From Trichosporon coremiiforme (taxonomy: Eukaryota > Basidiomycota > Tremellomycetes > Trichosporonales > Trichosporonaceae), in contig BCJJ01000006.1 of assembly GCA_039545355.1 (NCBI GenBank), positions 1-64,000 of the forward strand: a stretch of 64,000 bases of DNA, given 5' to 3'. Below the pieces are notes generated by a model. It was not told the DNA's origin, made no database searches, and saw only the letters and a program-made list of their open reading frames with translations. Positions 1 to 10,571 of the stretch are shown here, piece by piece; within the stretch, counting starts at the first letter, position 1, and each line of letters opens with the position of its first letter. The position numbers were made by a program, and so were the translations under genes.

Positions 1-48
1 CCCCTAACCCCCTAACCCCCTAACCCTAACACCTAACCCTCTAACCCT
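1..48. repeat. Telomere repeat tract (chromosome left end)
   Basis: Degenerate CCCTAA/CCCCCTAA units fill the first 48 bases, so the G-rich strand (TTAGGG to TTAGGGGG) runs toward the left edge. Variable numbers of G per unit are known from tremellomycete yeasts. The repeats abut a broken gene with no subtelomeric satellite between them. Confidence 0.93.
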
Positions 49-602
49 TGAAGATGTCGTAGCCGACACCGGTGCGAAGCACGAACAGCGCAATGATAAA
101 CTGCGTTAACATACCGCCAAGTCCTGGGCGCCAGTTAACCGCCGGTCGGTCATGCGAAGTAAGCCAGAAGATGCCTACCGTGACCAGCAGGCCAAAGAGA
201 GATACGGCACGGTTGGCGCGGTTGTTGTCCGTGAACTCTGGTGAGGCGAAGGCACCAACAAGAAAGACGGCAATCACCACGACAGCAGCGGCCGGAGTGC
301 GAAGCTTGGGCGGAATCCGGTCGTAGACCTGTTCGACGGCCACCTTCTGCCATATGAGGATGATAGGGCGGGAGATAAGCGAGCTAGGGATGTAGAAGAA
401 GATCAGGCAAAGAGTAATTGCCAACCAGACCAAGAACGGGATGACCCAGTTCTTGTCCTTGCGGTGGAGCACCAGACCAGCAATCCACTATCCAGTGAAC
501 ACCACGAAGGGCGAGATGGACAAGCGGCTTGAGCTTACGGTACCACTTGTGGATGTGCCCCTCCTTGGCCTCAAGCTCGTCGTCGCCCGTCTCAGGGTGC
601 AA
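41..602 (-). pseudogene. Concentrative nucleoside transporter (CNT) pseudogene, truncated by the telomere
   Basis: The minus-strand reading resembles the N-terminal part of fungal CNT (NupC-type) proton-coupled nucleoside transporters: a hydrophilic start, several membrane segments, and the family-like stretch ending FVLRTGVGYDIFKG. The gene is broken in three ways. Near 515 the reading frame shifts; the following frame carries VVFTG, an in-frame TAG, then WIAGLVLHRKD. The gene ends exactly where telomere repeat begins, and the final stop codon TAG is itself made of telomere sequence. CNT proteins are usually above 550 residues, and only about 170 are represented here. It cannot make a transporter. 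The family call rests on recognisable motifs. Confidence 0.75.
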
Positions 603-1683
603 CGTGCCACAAGAGACCCCCGAGGGACCAGCCCCGGAGGAGGGGGCACGAGTGTGGCGCGGAGGTTACTATTCGGGATCGACATTCCGGGTAATCATGT
701 AAAATGCCCCGCGATGGCTGGTGCACGGCGCTCTCCGCTTAACCCAGTGGATACTGAAGCAGCGGCGCGCCAGGGCCCCAGCGTCCACGCGTCCACGCGT
801 CCGCGATGCATCTGCTTCACGTGGTCCCAGCCTCCTGCTGCTTATTGCTACTTTGGCCCTTCGGAGTTGTTTTGATAGCGTGGTACGATAGTTTGGAATG
901 AGTGTTGGCACAGCCAATCCGTCGAGATGAACTGATGGTGGTGTTCTACATACTCCACTAACCCATGGGTATATCAGCAGCCCCCTCAGGTTAACTCCGC
1001 ACATCAGCGGCGTGACTGAATGTTCCCAGCCTTCCGTGCGCGATAAGGCTGGTGCAGCAGATGGTATAACCCAGTCCGGCCCTAGCGTCCGGCAGCATTG
1101 TGCGGCATAAGACTTCGCAACTCAAGCACTAGCCTGATGTCCAAACGGGATCCCTTCGAGCCAGCGCCCACTCGGAGGGCTATCTGCCCACTTGGCCCCC
1201 CTTCAGGAGTTAATTATCTACCAGACTATTTTTAAACCAGACGGCAATTAGATGGATTACAACTTTGCGTCCTCGTTATCGGGCTCTGGCAATCGCCGAA
1301 CGGCATGTTCTAAGTACCTCGTCCTATAACATCTCGGGTGGCCGCCGATGGGCCCCGAGCAGTCTGCAGCTCGAGCATCAGCTCCTCCACTTTCTCTGTC
1401 TCCCTCTCCCCTCTCTATCTCCTCTCTCTATCTTGCTCGCTATGATCGACTTGGCTCTCGCCGTCCAAGGAAGTCACTCGCGTCCAAGTTGATCAACAGC
1501 GGCAATGCCTTGCGGCATAACGAACTTCACTTTATCGGTGTCTTCGGCGGACGCGACGAACGAGAGTCAGCTCTCAAATTACGGTACCACCGATGCCCTG
1601 TCAGCGCGCACTGCATACTGCGACTAGAACTTGACTATTACAGTTGGACAATTAAGCAGGCAGATGGCTGTAACATGGTTACA
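603..1683. other. Subtelomeric spacer, no gene recognised
   Basis: Only short overlapping ORFs without family motifs or plausible splice structure occur here. A pyrimidine-rich run of TCTCTCC type lies around 1385-1440. No tRNA, long inverted repeat or transposase remnant was seen. Confidence 0.5.
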
Positions 1684-1685
1684 TA

Positions 1686-3442
1686 AACTAGGGTCACAGG
1701 TTAAGTCGAACGAGTGGTGCCACAAACGAGGCCGTGAACTGTCGACCTCGCTGCAACCACGAATAACTCATGCATATGCATGTTTCTTGCTCTATAAACA
1801 GTTGTTCCACGTGCATGGGAGTCTTGGTAACCTATATACGAAGCATGGTGCACCTGGGATCAATACTTAATGTGTCCTCCATTAGCAGAGATGGTGTCCT
1901 TGATCCTGTTAGGCATGGACATGATAAGTCGGTCGATCTCATTCTGATCATAGGTGTTCCAGAGCTCCGTAGCGGCAGCGAATAGCCCCTCCTGGGTGGT
2001 GGGACGAGGGTTGAGACGGGCCAGGCGGCGCTTGAGGTTGCTCCAAAGGTTCTCAATGGGGTTGAGGCAAGGAGAGCAGGGAGGGTGAGGCAGGAAGCGC
2101 ATGCCAAGTTGCTCTGCCTTGCCACGGGTGGCCTTGGCTGTGTGGACGACAGCGTTGTCCTCTACAACCCAGGGCAAGCCATAACCACGCCACTGAGTCT
2201 TGACACGCTTCCAGCAATCAAACAACTCCTTCTCAGTCACCTGGGTGCGATAGATGGCCGCATTGACTCCCTTGCGCTTGGAGGTCGACTGGGAGGTGTC
2301 AAACCACACCAGCTTCGACTTGCCGCCATACCAGATAGCCCCCCAGCACATAATCGACCCACAGCTCGATCTGAAGGTGTACTGGATGTACCTGAGTGTC
2401 AGCACTCTTCCACAGCATGTAGAACGTCAGGAAAGACACTCACCGCTCATTGGCACGGTCAGAACCGATGGGGCGCGTCACATATGCTCTGTGGAGCTGG
2501 TCAATGTAGAGAGGGACCTCGTCACAGAAGATCACCTTCCTCCACTCTTGGAAGAGTCGCTGCTGCTCAAGAGCATAAGCGAGACGCTTCTCCTTGTGAA
2601 GGGGGCTTAGATACGGCCGCACAAGAGCCACAAAGCGGCCATAACCAAGCTGGCGACGTGCACGGCGCAGAGTCATGAGAGAGAGGACAATGTCTCTGTC
2701 TGCAAGAGTGTCCAACACCTCACGATTGCTGGCGAAGGGCTGAGCCTCAAAGACCTCGTAGATCGCTCTGAGGTTGTCGGGAGTGAGCTTGGTGTGGCTG
2801 CGGGGGATGCGGATCCCCTGGACAGGGTTCAGAACAGCCAGAGCAGGTGGAATGAGAGCCTGGAGGCGAGCTAACATCACACAGTAACCCACAGTGCTCT
2901 TGGCGACGTTGTACTCCCAGGCGACAGAGGAATAGCTGCGGTAGCGAGCCAAGGACGCAATCTTGGCGCGGCGGCGAGGTGTGAGGCAAGGGCGAGGCAT
3001 AGCTGCAAGTTCTGATGAGGTAGAGCTGTTGTGGAAGAGAAGTGGCACTCAAGGAGGCTTATATGCCACAAAGATGGACAGTCGGACGGACTCCGCTGCC
3101 GATATGCATGGTTTCGACTCAATTCTTGGATTTTCCAAAAGCCCAGCTTCGGAGCTTGATACATGAAAGATTTGGGGCAAGCACAGGCCTCGGTGGCTGA
3201 GATCTAGGGCGATAAGGAGGGTGGTGACATGCAGCTTTATTGTGGTGGTGTGGTGGCCAGTATGCACGGTGCGCTCTGCAGCTCCATTTGTCCGAGCTGC
3301 CAAGCATTCCTTTCGGCTCTACGCGGAGTTTCTAGGCATAAAGAGTACCGTTGCATGAGTTATGGATCAGAACATGAGCCACGGCGAGGTTGACGATGAC
3401 GGGACCGTGCGCATCCGTTCGACTTAACCTGTGACCCTAGTT
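1686..3442 (-). mobile_element. Complete Tc1/mariner-family DNA transposon
   Basis: The element is bounded by perfect 27-bp terminal inverted repeats at 1686-1712 and 3416-3442 (outer sequence AACTAGGGTCACAGG on the left, its complement on the right). Both are flanked by the dinucleotide TA (1684-1685 and 3443-3444), the target duplication of this superfamily. A second inverted pair, ATAACTCATGCA at 1763-1774 and its complement at 3352-3363, lies 77 and 79 bp inside the ends and may be an inner transposase-binding site. The element is 1,757 bp with one intron-containing transposase gene on the minus strand. Perfect ends and an uninterrupted gene suggest recent insertion. Confidence 0.93.
1860..3000 (-). 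CDS. Tc1/mariner (DD34E) transposase, two exons
   Basis: Exon 1 is 3000-2444 and exon 2 is 2391-1860. The 52-nt intron starts GTGAGT and ends CTGACACTCAG. Joined length is 1,089 nt, giving 362 residues; an upstream ATG at 3048 would add 16. The N-terminal third is a helix-turn-helix DNA-binding region. The catalytic triad is visible: D in FCDEVPLYID, D in VVEDNAVVHT, and E in NPIENLW, with 34 residues between the second D and the E, as in Tc1-type enzymes. It would cut and paste the element at TA sites. The frame is open throughout, so the protein could be active, although activity is not shown by sequence. Confidence 0.9.
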
Positions 3443-3566
3443 TAGCAGAGCCACCTCTGAGCCATTGAAAGGCAAGGCCGCTCGCTCCGTGCGACTCTCC
3501 TACCGGCAGCAACGGCCACAGTGCCGTCCAACTGACTGCTCTTTCTGTATGCTTCGGTTCCTTCTT

Positions 3567-5668
3567 TTACCTACCAGGGCCTATGGCACCCTTATCAACT
3601 CCAGCACACAACGCCTTCCAGTCCTCCGGCTGAGCTTGGGCTTTGACACTGGGCGTTCCGATAGACACGGCAGCCATCTTTCCCGCAGCCAGGTGCCACC
3701 CGATGTGACAATGCAGGGGCCAAACACCAGGATTATCAAGCTTGACCCTAATCAAAGCCCAGGACTCCTCAGCTATAACAAGAGTATCGCGCCTGATCGG
3801 GTTCTCTAAGTTCACGGAGACGTTGGGAATCATCTCGGGCGTGAGAACACCCTCGCCGCGGGCAAGAAGATAGAACGCTGGCGTCAGTGTGTTGGCAAAA
3901 TCGGTACCCACGTCGACCATGAAGGTGAAACGGGTGGCCGATGGGCGGTGGATCGAGCACGTTGAGCTGTGGTTAGAAGAGGCGCCGAGGCATTGACGCA
4001 CAATGATGTCTGCAGCACCACCACCGTTAAATGTATGCGCAGCAAGCTCCAGGCTCGACGTTGCGACGCCGGTTACATTCTGTGCCGTGTCCGGAAGAGC
4101 CCGGTCCTCAAACAGGCGCTGCAGAAGAGGATCTGAATCAGCCGCGTCCGAGTGCAGTGCCCACCATTGATCATGTTCTTGTACATGATACCGTTCATCT
4201 CGAAGCCAATGAGCTGAGTCTTCTCCACGGGGTCAACAAACACGCCAAAGAGCGAGTCCAACTGCCAGGCGTCCGATGTCACCGCCGGCGCAGCCTCCTT
4301 GACAAGTGGCTGATACGGAATCTCGTCGTCAAGATCGCGGCATTGGGCAATATGCGGCTCCTTGAGATCCGGCCAGGGCTGCGACGTAGGATCCTCAGTG
4401 CTTGTCTTACCGGACTTGCCTGGCGAGTAGCGCAGAATTCCGACACCATCCACAATCGAGAACGGGTTGATACAGTGCGTTCCAACCCTCGCCCGGATCC
4501 AGAAGCTCGAGAAAGGGTTGCCTTGGTCCAGAGTAACTACCACGCTGTACCGTTGGCCTGAACCGACAGGGATCTCATGGACTTGGAACGGCTCTACAGC
4601 GACGTCGTCTGCTTCGATCACGGTCAGGATGTGGTTATCAATCGAGAAGCGAATGAGCGACTGGCCGCCAGTGTTGATGAGCCTCAAACGAAGTCGCTTG
4701 CCTTTCTGTCCAACAATTTCGGCAGGCTTGTTGACGCCGCAGGGGACACCGCGAGTTGCACGGCTGCAGCTTGCATTCCCGATGCCGTTGATCAAGACAG
4801 CGTCTGGCTCCGGAACAAAGGGAATGCCGCGGTATGGCTTTGTCATGTCCTTCTCGTTGTTGATGATCACCTCGCTGTCATCGTTCATCCAGTCGGAGAG
4901 GTGTAGTACGCGATCCTCGTCAAAGTCGCGGCCGAGCTGGAGAGGGTCATCCGGCGAGTGGATTACGATTCCGCCTACAACCCCATCTGCAAGCGAGTTC
5001 CCGTAATGAGAATGGTACCAGTATGTCCCCGTCTCGTCCGGGACCTGGAATCGATAAGTGAACGAGCCACCAGGGGGAATGGGGCATTGGGAGAAGCCCG
5101 GCACGCCGTCCATTACGTTTGAGTTGTTCTGCCGGATTCCATGCCAGTGGATCGACTGGCCGTGCGGGAGATGGTTGTTCACGTGAACCACAATGGTGTC
5201 ACCCCGATTGGCCTCAATGAGCGGGCCCGGGAACTGGTTGTTGATTACGGCCATACGGCGGGGGTAACCCGATGGCCAACCGGCAGCATAGTGAATGTCA
5301 AAGGTATACTCTCTCGTCGTCGGTGCTGCAGCAATCTCTTTAGAACCGAAAGATGCAGTGAAGGCCGCTGGGTTGTGGGTAGTAGTAGTGGCCGGAATTG
5401 GGGGCTGGGAGTAGCTCCAGAACGCGCCCCAGGCGGGCGTGGTACGATAACCATAGGCGTAAGACAGCGAGTATGACGAGTAGGTCGCGTCGCTACCAGT
5501 TGGGAGTGGCGCGTTGTTCGGAATGCTGGGGCCTGGGCCGCCGGGGGTGAGCGTCGGATAAGACCATGTCGTGGGCGACGGCGTGGACAGTGTCGATGTT
5601 TTCGTCGGAGCTCCCACTACCAGGCCTGCAAGGCTTGCAGCGAGCGAGAGAGTGAGAAGGAAACGCAT
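3567..5668 (-). CDS. Laccase-like secreted multicopper oxidase
   Basis: Four exons: 5668-4165, 4132-4002, 3966-3912 and 3877-3567, with introns of 32, 35 and 34 nt; joined length 2,001 nt, 666 residues. A signal peptide (about 1-20) is followed by an unusual Ser/Thr/Pro/Tyr-rich stretch to about residue 115. All four copper-binding regions are present: HWHG at 174-177, WYHSH at 217-221, HPFHLHG near 556-562 and HCHIGWHL at 619-626. The last residue of that motif (Leu) is the probable axial position at the type 1 copper. The enzyme would oxidise phenols extracellularly while reducing oxygen to water. Exon 3 is only 55 nt and encodes the third copper motif. Apparent frame breaks vanish once the tiny introns are removed. 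The promoter lies in the 0.7-kb spacer to its right. Confidence 0.92.
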
Positions 5669-6366
5669 CGCGTCTGATGGCGATGACCAGTGCTCTCAAT
5701 CCAGCAAGAGGCCTTAAAGCAACTGGCTTCGATCACAACATTCCAAGGGCTGCGGGTTTCGGGATGGCGCCAGAGTCGCAGTGTGGACAACTGGGGTTAA
5801 CAAGCCGAATGCGGGGAACCATGGGCACCGTCCTTAGGTGGGCAGTGACGCCACGGTAAGTGAACACCAAGTCGCGTTCACGTATTGGCTCTTCGGGGAT
5901 GACATCTCCGAATGCGTGAATCCCGAACGGTCTCGGAGAGTAATAGGAGTAGTAGCTATCTAAACCTGACCCTGTCCGAACCCCATCAGCAAGGACGATG
6001 AGTGTGCGCCGCGAGCCGCAGCCTGACGATGGCACGGGTCGGAGCCCTATCAAGCAGGCATACAGGCATATGCCATGTGCCAGGGGTGCTTCGACCGCGG
6101 GTGGCATCGCGGGGATACAGACGTCTCGGCTGTCGCATTCGGCCTGGACCCCACGGCGCCGCCAGAGTATCCACCACCACGGACTTCGGGCGGTGACATG
6201 GCCAGCTGCCTGAAGCAGCCAAAGACGAACGCCGGGTCATGAAGGACGCGCGCTCTAGCGACCCTTTGTGAACCGGGACTGTGGTGTTTTATGCATTTGC
6301 ATGTGTACTTTTACTTCCTACTTCGTCAGTCTCATTGCAATGTCGTCTCGTGTATCGTAACTCCGC
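5669..6366. other. Spacer upstream of the laccase gene
   Basis: No supported coding region. This is the likely laccase promoter (reading leftward). No clear copper-responsive or TATA element could be assigned with confidence. Confidence 0.4.
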
Positions 6367-6528
6367 CTAGTGTCCGGCCCTGGTGCCGCGGACGACAACC
6401 GCCGCCCGGATGCTGGCACCGTTTGCGAGCTTGAAGTCCTGCGCGAGGGTCATCTCAGGTGCACCAAGGACCTGGTCGAGAGGGACGTCGACGGCGCCGA
6501 CCTCGTTCTCGCCGTCGAGGAGGATGAC
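6367..6528 (-). pseudogene. Orphan C-terminal gene fragment
   Basis: A 53-codon minus-strand stretch ends in TAG at 6367-6369 and has the composition of real protein (ILLDGENEVGAVDVP ... RAAVVVRGTRAGH). Its alternating hydrophobic pattern loosely resembles the end of a C2-type beta-sandwich, but this is a guess. Nothing upstream on the same strand continues it: the next 400 bp toward the DJ-1 fragment hold short tandem repeats and no exon I can join. It is probably the tail of a gene left by rearrangement. Confidence 0.4.
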
Positions 6529-6557
6529 TCACTGACTGACTGACCCAGTGCAGAGCA

Positions 6558-6671
6558 GTGACCTAGGTGACCTAGGTGACCTAGGTGACCGTCGGATGCA
6601 CCCAGCGCACGCACGTTGCGTGGTGGGTGCGCAGTGGAGCAAATGGATCAAGTGGATCAAGTGGATCAGTG
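6558..6671. repeat. Short tandem repeats
   Basis: Two small runs lie close together: about three to four copies of a 10-mer GACCTAGGTG near 6560-6590, and three copies of a 9-mer AAGTGGATC near 6645-6670. They sit between two broken genes and may mark a rearrangement point. Confidence 0.75.
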
Positions 6672-6769
6672 CGTCGCCCGCATGTGCGCATCGTCGACCA
6701 TCGATCGCCCCGTCCCTCGCCCGCCCGTCATTTTCAGGGTCAAAACTCCATCCATCGATCCAACGATCG

Positions 6770-7372
6770 TCACGCGGCATCGGCATCCGTTGACTGGGCT
6801 GCGCACTCTCCTCGCTTGTGCGCTCTTCGCGCCGTTGCCGCCCTTTGCTCCCGGTACGGTACACATGCATTGCATGCAGCTCCTTCACATCCTTGCACTC
6901 TCTCCCTGACTTGGCTGACTTGGACGAGCATCTGCGTCTTCGGGCCAAGGGGAGTCACATCGTTGAAGGCGTTCTTGTTCGTCGTCGCGCGCCGCCCGTC
7001 CAGAATCCCTGCGCGCGCAAACAACCGCGTACCCGTACACACCGACAGCACGCTCCCCAGCGTCGGGTACGCGCGCTTAATGCAGTCGACGTACGCGTCC
7101 ACGTCCTTTGTCGTGCCGAACCCGCCGGGGACGATGACGAGGTCAAAGTCGGTGCGGGCGTTCTCAAGGGTGCATGTGGGGACGATGCTCTGCGACACCT
7201 GGCCCTCCTTCCACTGCGTCGAGACCGGGTCCAACGAAGTGGAGATGACAGACAGCTCGATGGGGTGCTTCAGCGACAGCGTGTTGAAGATGTCGAGCGG
7301 GCCAAAGAGGTCCAAGGACTGGAAGCCCGGGAAGACGAGGGCGCCGATGCGGAGTTTGTCCGTCATGCTCAT
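6770..7372 (-). pseudogene. DJ-1/PfpI (class I glutamine-amidotransferase-like) gene, 3'-truncated
   Basis: Reading starts at 7372 (MSMTDKL). The first about 145 residues follow the DJ-1/PfpI fold: LVFPGFQSLDLFGPLDIF near the start, VIVPGGFG in the middle, and the nucleophile elbow SVCTGTRLFARAG with its cysteine. After GPKTQ the normal C-terminal third (family region of WTSSG type) is missing; the frame runs on through low-complexity sequence to a stop at 6770. I found no downstream exon that restores it. It may be a dead fragment or a short novel product. Members act as isonitrile hydratases, glyoxalases or chaperones, so no substrate can be given. Confidence 0.65.
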
Positions 7373-7866
7373 CGATGATGGATGGAGAGGTGTTGACAGC
7401 AAACAAGGCGAGCTAGCGATGCCAAGACGAGTCACACCAAACGCTTGTTTTGAGTCGATGCCTGCTGACACAGCTTTCGGACGTCGCCGATTGGGCTACA
7501 GTATTCTCGTCCCCCATTACCGTTATCTCGGCCGACGTCGGATCGTCTTTGCGCCGGTGCACGAATGCACACATGCCAGCGGTCGGGAAGTGAGCGGCGC
7601 GAGCTACCTGCATGTACCAAGCTCGGGGCCCAACTCCCGGTTTCGATGACTGATGCAGCCCCGTCAAGCTGCGCGCTCCCGATATGCCGAGGAATGTCAA
7701 GACGCCTTCGAGTCGAAAATGGCCGTGGTGCTCCCTCCACCATGTCCACCAAGGAACACACCATTTCGCACCTGGCCATCCCATCCGCTGCCCATCAGCG
7801 CGATGCTATAGCTTCCGCGGTGCCCGGGGCTATCGACTGCGCATGCGCCCGCGGACATGCATAGCC

Positions 7867-7975
7867 TCTTCGCTAGTATATCGGTTAGTATAATCGCCTC
7901 TCAAGAGAGAGCAACTGAGCTCGCGAGAGCCTCCAGTGACCGCGATAGAGCAGGGTTCGACTCCCTGGCGGAGAA
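7867..7975 (+). tRNA. tRNA-Glu (CTC) with intron
   Basis: The acceptor stem TCTTCGC pairs with GCGGAGA (one G-U), the discriminator is A, and the T arm is CAGGG-TTCGACT-CCCTG. The anticodon stem ATCGC/GCGAT encloses CTC. About 37 nt of intron sits after position 37 in the canonical place. A T-run follows the gene. A second nearly identical copy lies at 49693-49801 on the minus strand. Confidence 0.93.
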
Positions 7976-8037
7976 TCTTTTGCTTCCTGGTCCCGTCCTG
8001 TCATAACGGGGCGGACTGATGGACACACGTGCATGAC

Positions 8038-8997
8038 CTAAGTGTACTGGAACGTGTTCACCAGCGTGCCGACCCCTTCGAACCAGATCTTCATCGTTTG
8101 CCCGTCCTTGATCAGGAGCTGTGGGCTCCTCCCCCACCCGATGCCGCTCGGCGTGCCCATCTGGATGATGCTGCCGCGCTCGAGCGTCGTACCCTGGCTC
8201 AGGTATGCGATTGCGCGGCGGCAGGAGAAGATCATGTCCCTGGCGTTAGCTTGGCAACTGTACCACTCACGATGTGTTCGACTTCTGCACGGTTTCGCCC
8301 TCGAGTACCCCCTCGAAGTCGACATTGTCGGGGTCGTACTTCCCAGGGCGGACCAGCACAGGTCCAATCGGACATGAGGCATTCATGCCCTTGCCCATGC
8401 ACCTTCACGTCAGCTCCAACTCCCTTGCGGCTACTCACCACTGCCCCCCGCCCTTGCTCAGCTGGAACTTGCGCGAGCTTACGTCGTTCGAGCCCGTGAA
8501 CCCGAGGACATAGTCCATCGCGTCCTCCTCAGATACGTTCAGTGCGTCCTTCTTGATCACAATGGCGAGTTCGGTCTCGAAGTCGAGCTGATCGTCCTGC
8601 GACACCCTGTCAACCGGCAGCACGCCTGGTCCAGCGAGCGCCGTGCGCGGCTTGATGAACAGAACAGGGTTCTCGGGGAGAGGCATGCCCGCCTCTTTCG
8701 CGTGCGCCTTGTAGTTGAGCCCGAGACAGCGGATGATACTGCACTCCTCCCGGCCCACGGGGGACAGCAGCTACTGTCAGCGAAGAGAGGATGGGAACGC
8801 ACCTTCTTGATCACGTCGACGGTGCTCGTCACACGGCCGCTGTACATGTCTCCCTCGATGCGATGGACCTTGACCTCCTCGCCGGCGGCGATGGTGAGGC
8901 CGATGTCGAGAGTCGGATCGATCGGCTGGCCGAGGTGGACCTCACCATCAGAGTCAACGTAGCGCGCGAGAGTCGTCCACTCGTTCGAGACAGTCAT
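8038..8997 (-). CDS. Fumarylacetoacetate hydrolase (FAH)-family protein
   Basis: Four exons: 8997-8803, 8770-8439, 8402-8271 and 8239-8038, with introns of 32, 36 and 31 nt; 286 residues. A short N-terminal region is followed by the FAH fold: CLGLNYKAHAKEAG, the acidic metal-site stretch DFETELAIVI, YVLGFTGSNDVSSR and the C-terminal MGTPSGIGWG. Relatives hydrolyse or hydrate ring-opened aromatic acids such as fumarylpyruvate, acylpyruvates or 2-oxopent-4-enoate, using Mg2+ or Mn2+. It lies next to an extradiol dioxygenase on the same strand, so it probably processes that enzyme's ring-cleavage product; this pairing is inference. The first intron needs the second of two tandem AG acceptors, because the first would create a stop. 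Confidence 0.88.
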
Positions 8998-9459
8998 GGT
9001 GGTTCTGGGGTGACTTGCCTCGATGCGCACCCGAATATGTATCGCTGGGTCGCTGGCGTCCCACTGACCGTGTCTGTTGCGTATCTCCGACATCGACATG
9101 GGACGTCCCACATTCGAATCTGGGACGAGGGCCAGAATGCGGGACGCGGGACGGTGGGCATAATCTCGGCGATTTCCGTCAGGGACCCTGAGTCCCCAGC
9201 CCCCTCCCCCCTCCGCGGTCCTTGAACACCTTTCTCGCTGTCGTCGCACTTATGTCCCAAGGGAAGAGCTCTCCCACTTTTGCAAAGAAGCCGCAGGGAA
9301 TAAATGATTTCTTGCGCACAAGTAGGGCCCACGTGAAGAAGAGGGCCGTGACCTTGGGGGCTGCACATGGCCTCCGGACTCGGTCGGTGACTGGCACTTC
9401 TTCATTTCGGGACTGCGCTACAAACACTATCAACTAGGCGCTTTCTAGGCCCAACAGCC

Positions 9460-10571
9460 TTATGCGGCCTGCTTCTTTGCCGGGTTGATCGCAGCATGGA
9501 ACGTGTCGGCTGTGGTGTCAGCATTTGCCCTTAGCCCTTACTCACGGACCGCCGGACCCCAGATGGCCAGGGCCTCGTTCGAAGCCTCAAGATACCCCGT
9601 CTCGGTGTGACAGTTGACGAGATCGCCATCAGAGTAGTGCTCGACCAAGAAATCGTCGGGCGTGAACCAGTAATCGAACACCTGCGAGCCGAGGATGTGC
9701 CGTCCGACGCCCCATGCGGGGTCGTAGCCCTTCGCCACGAGCCACTGGCGTCAGTACATTCTCTGACAATTACTCACGTCGTGCCCGATAGCCTGGACAT
9801 CGGGGTTGTCGACCTCGAACGAGCTGTGGTGCGTTCCGGTCCGGAAGCTCAAGGAGAAGAAAAAGCTGTGGTGGTCGACCCACTCCTCCTCCCTGTCGAT
9901 GTGCATGAAGGCGGCCACGTGCCTGCCGTCAGGAGCGCGGAGGATGTCCGTGGGCTTCAGGTTAAAGAACTTCGTGTAAAAGTCGAAGGTGCGGTCAAAG
10001 TCGCTGATGAGCCTTCCGTCAGCTTCTGTTGAGCGTTTCAACCCACAGTCCGAAGTGCCCAAGCTTGAACACGTCACACGGCTGCTGCTTGAACCGGACG
10101 AACTCTCCCTTGCGCGGCTTCTCGTGGGGATAGTTTGCGACGGGCAGCTGCTCCGCATGACCGACCTGGCGTTCCTGCAGCCCCCACACCAGGTTACAGG
10201 GGATGCCGTCCGGGTCCTCGAACGTGACGAGGAAACCACCAGCAGGGCCAGCAGAGAGGAGCTTCGAAGCACCGGGGATGAGCTCGCTGGCGCGGACCAG
10301 GTCGTCCTTCGTTTCGACCAGGAATGTACCTCCGAGATACTTGCTCTCGGCGCCCTGGCGTCAGCTCGTTCTCCACCCGACTCACAGATGTGGCGACATA
10401 GACATAGGGGTCGGGGCCCTTGCCTGCGAAGTAGAGCGTGTCGTTCTCCGAGTAGGCAACGCGCATGCCAAAGTCCTCAAGGAATGCTTTTGCCTTGGGG
10501 AGGTCAGCATGCTGGTAGCGCATGTGTGAGAGGCGGACGATGCGGATGGGGGCCGATGAAGATTGGACCAT
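9460..10571 (-). CDS. Type I extradiol ring-cleavage dioxygenase (vicinal oxygen chelate family)
   Basis: Five exons: 10571-10386, 10354-10047, 10012-9778, 9744-9546 and 9509-9460; introns 31, 34, 33 and 36 nt; 325 residues. Two glyoxalase/dioxygenase modules are present. Candidate Fe(II) ligands in the second module are His about 162 (FKLGHFG), His about 227 (GTHHSSF) and Glu about 278 (LVEHYSDGD), the two-His-one-Glu set of 2,3-dihydroxybiphenyl and catechol 2,3-dioxygenases. It would split an aromatic diol beside the hydroxyls (meta cleavage). The last exon was found by splicing at GTGAGT where the frame otherwise stops; it adds a lysine-containing tail ending AKKQAA. It neighbours the FAH-family gene and is divergent from the FAD hydroxylase about 420 bp away, suggesting a shared promoter. 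Confidence 0.9.

Noticed and set aside
4130..4170. Apparent frameshift in the laccase gene after MYKNMIN
   Set aside because: Removing a 32-nt GT-AG segment (4133-4164) restores MIN-DPLLQRLFED in frame; the next two breaks are also explained by 35- and 34-nt introns.
6550..6680. Possible CRISPR-like or regulatory repeat array
   Set aside because: Units are 9-10 bp direct tandem copies with no spacers; simple sequence repeat in a eukaryote.
9538..9540. TAA as the end of the dioxygenase
   Set aside because: The TAA lies inside a GTGAGTAA donor; a 36-nt intron and a 50-nt last exon fit the usual intron pattern and close the frame.
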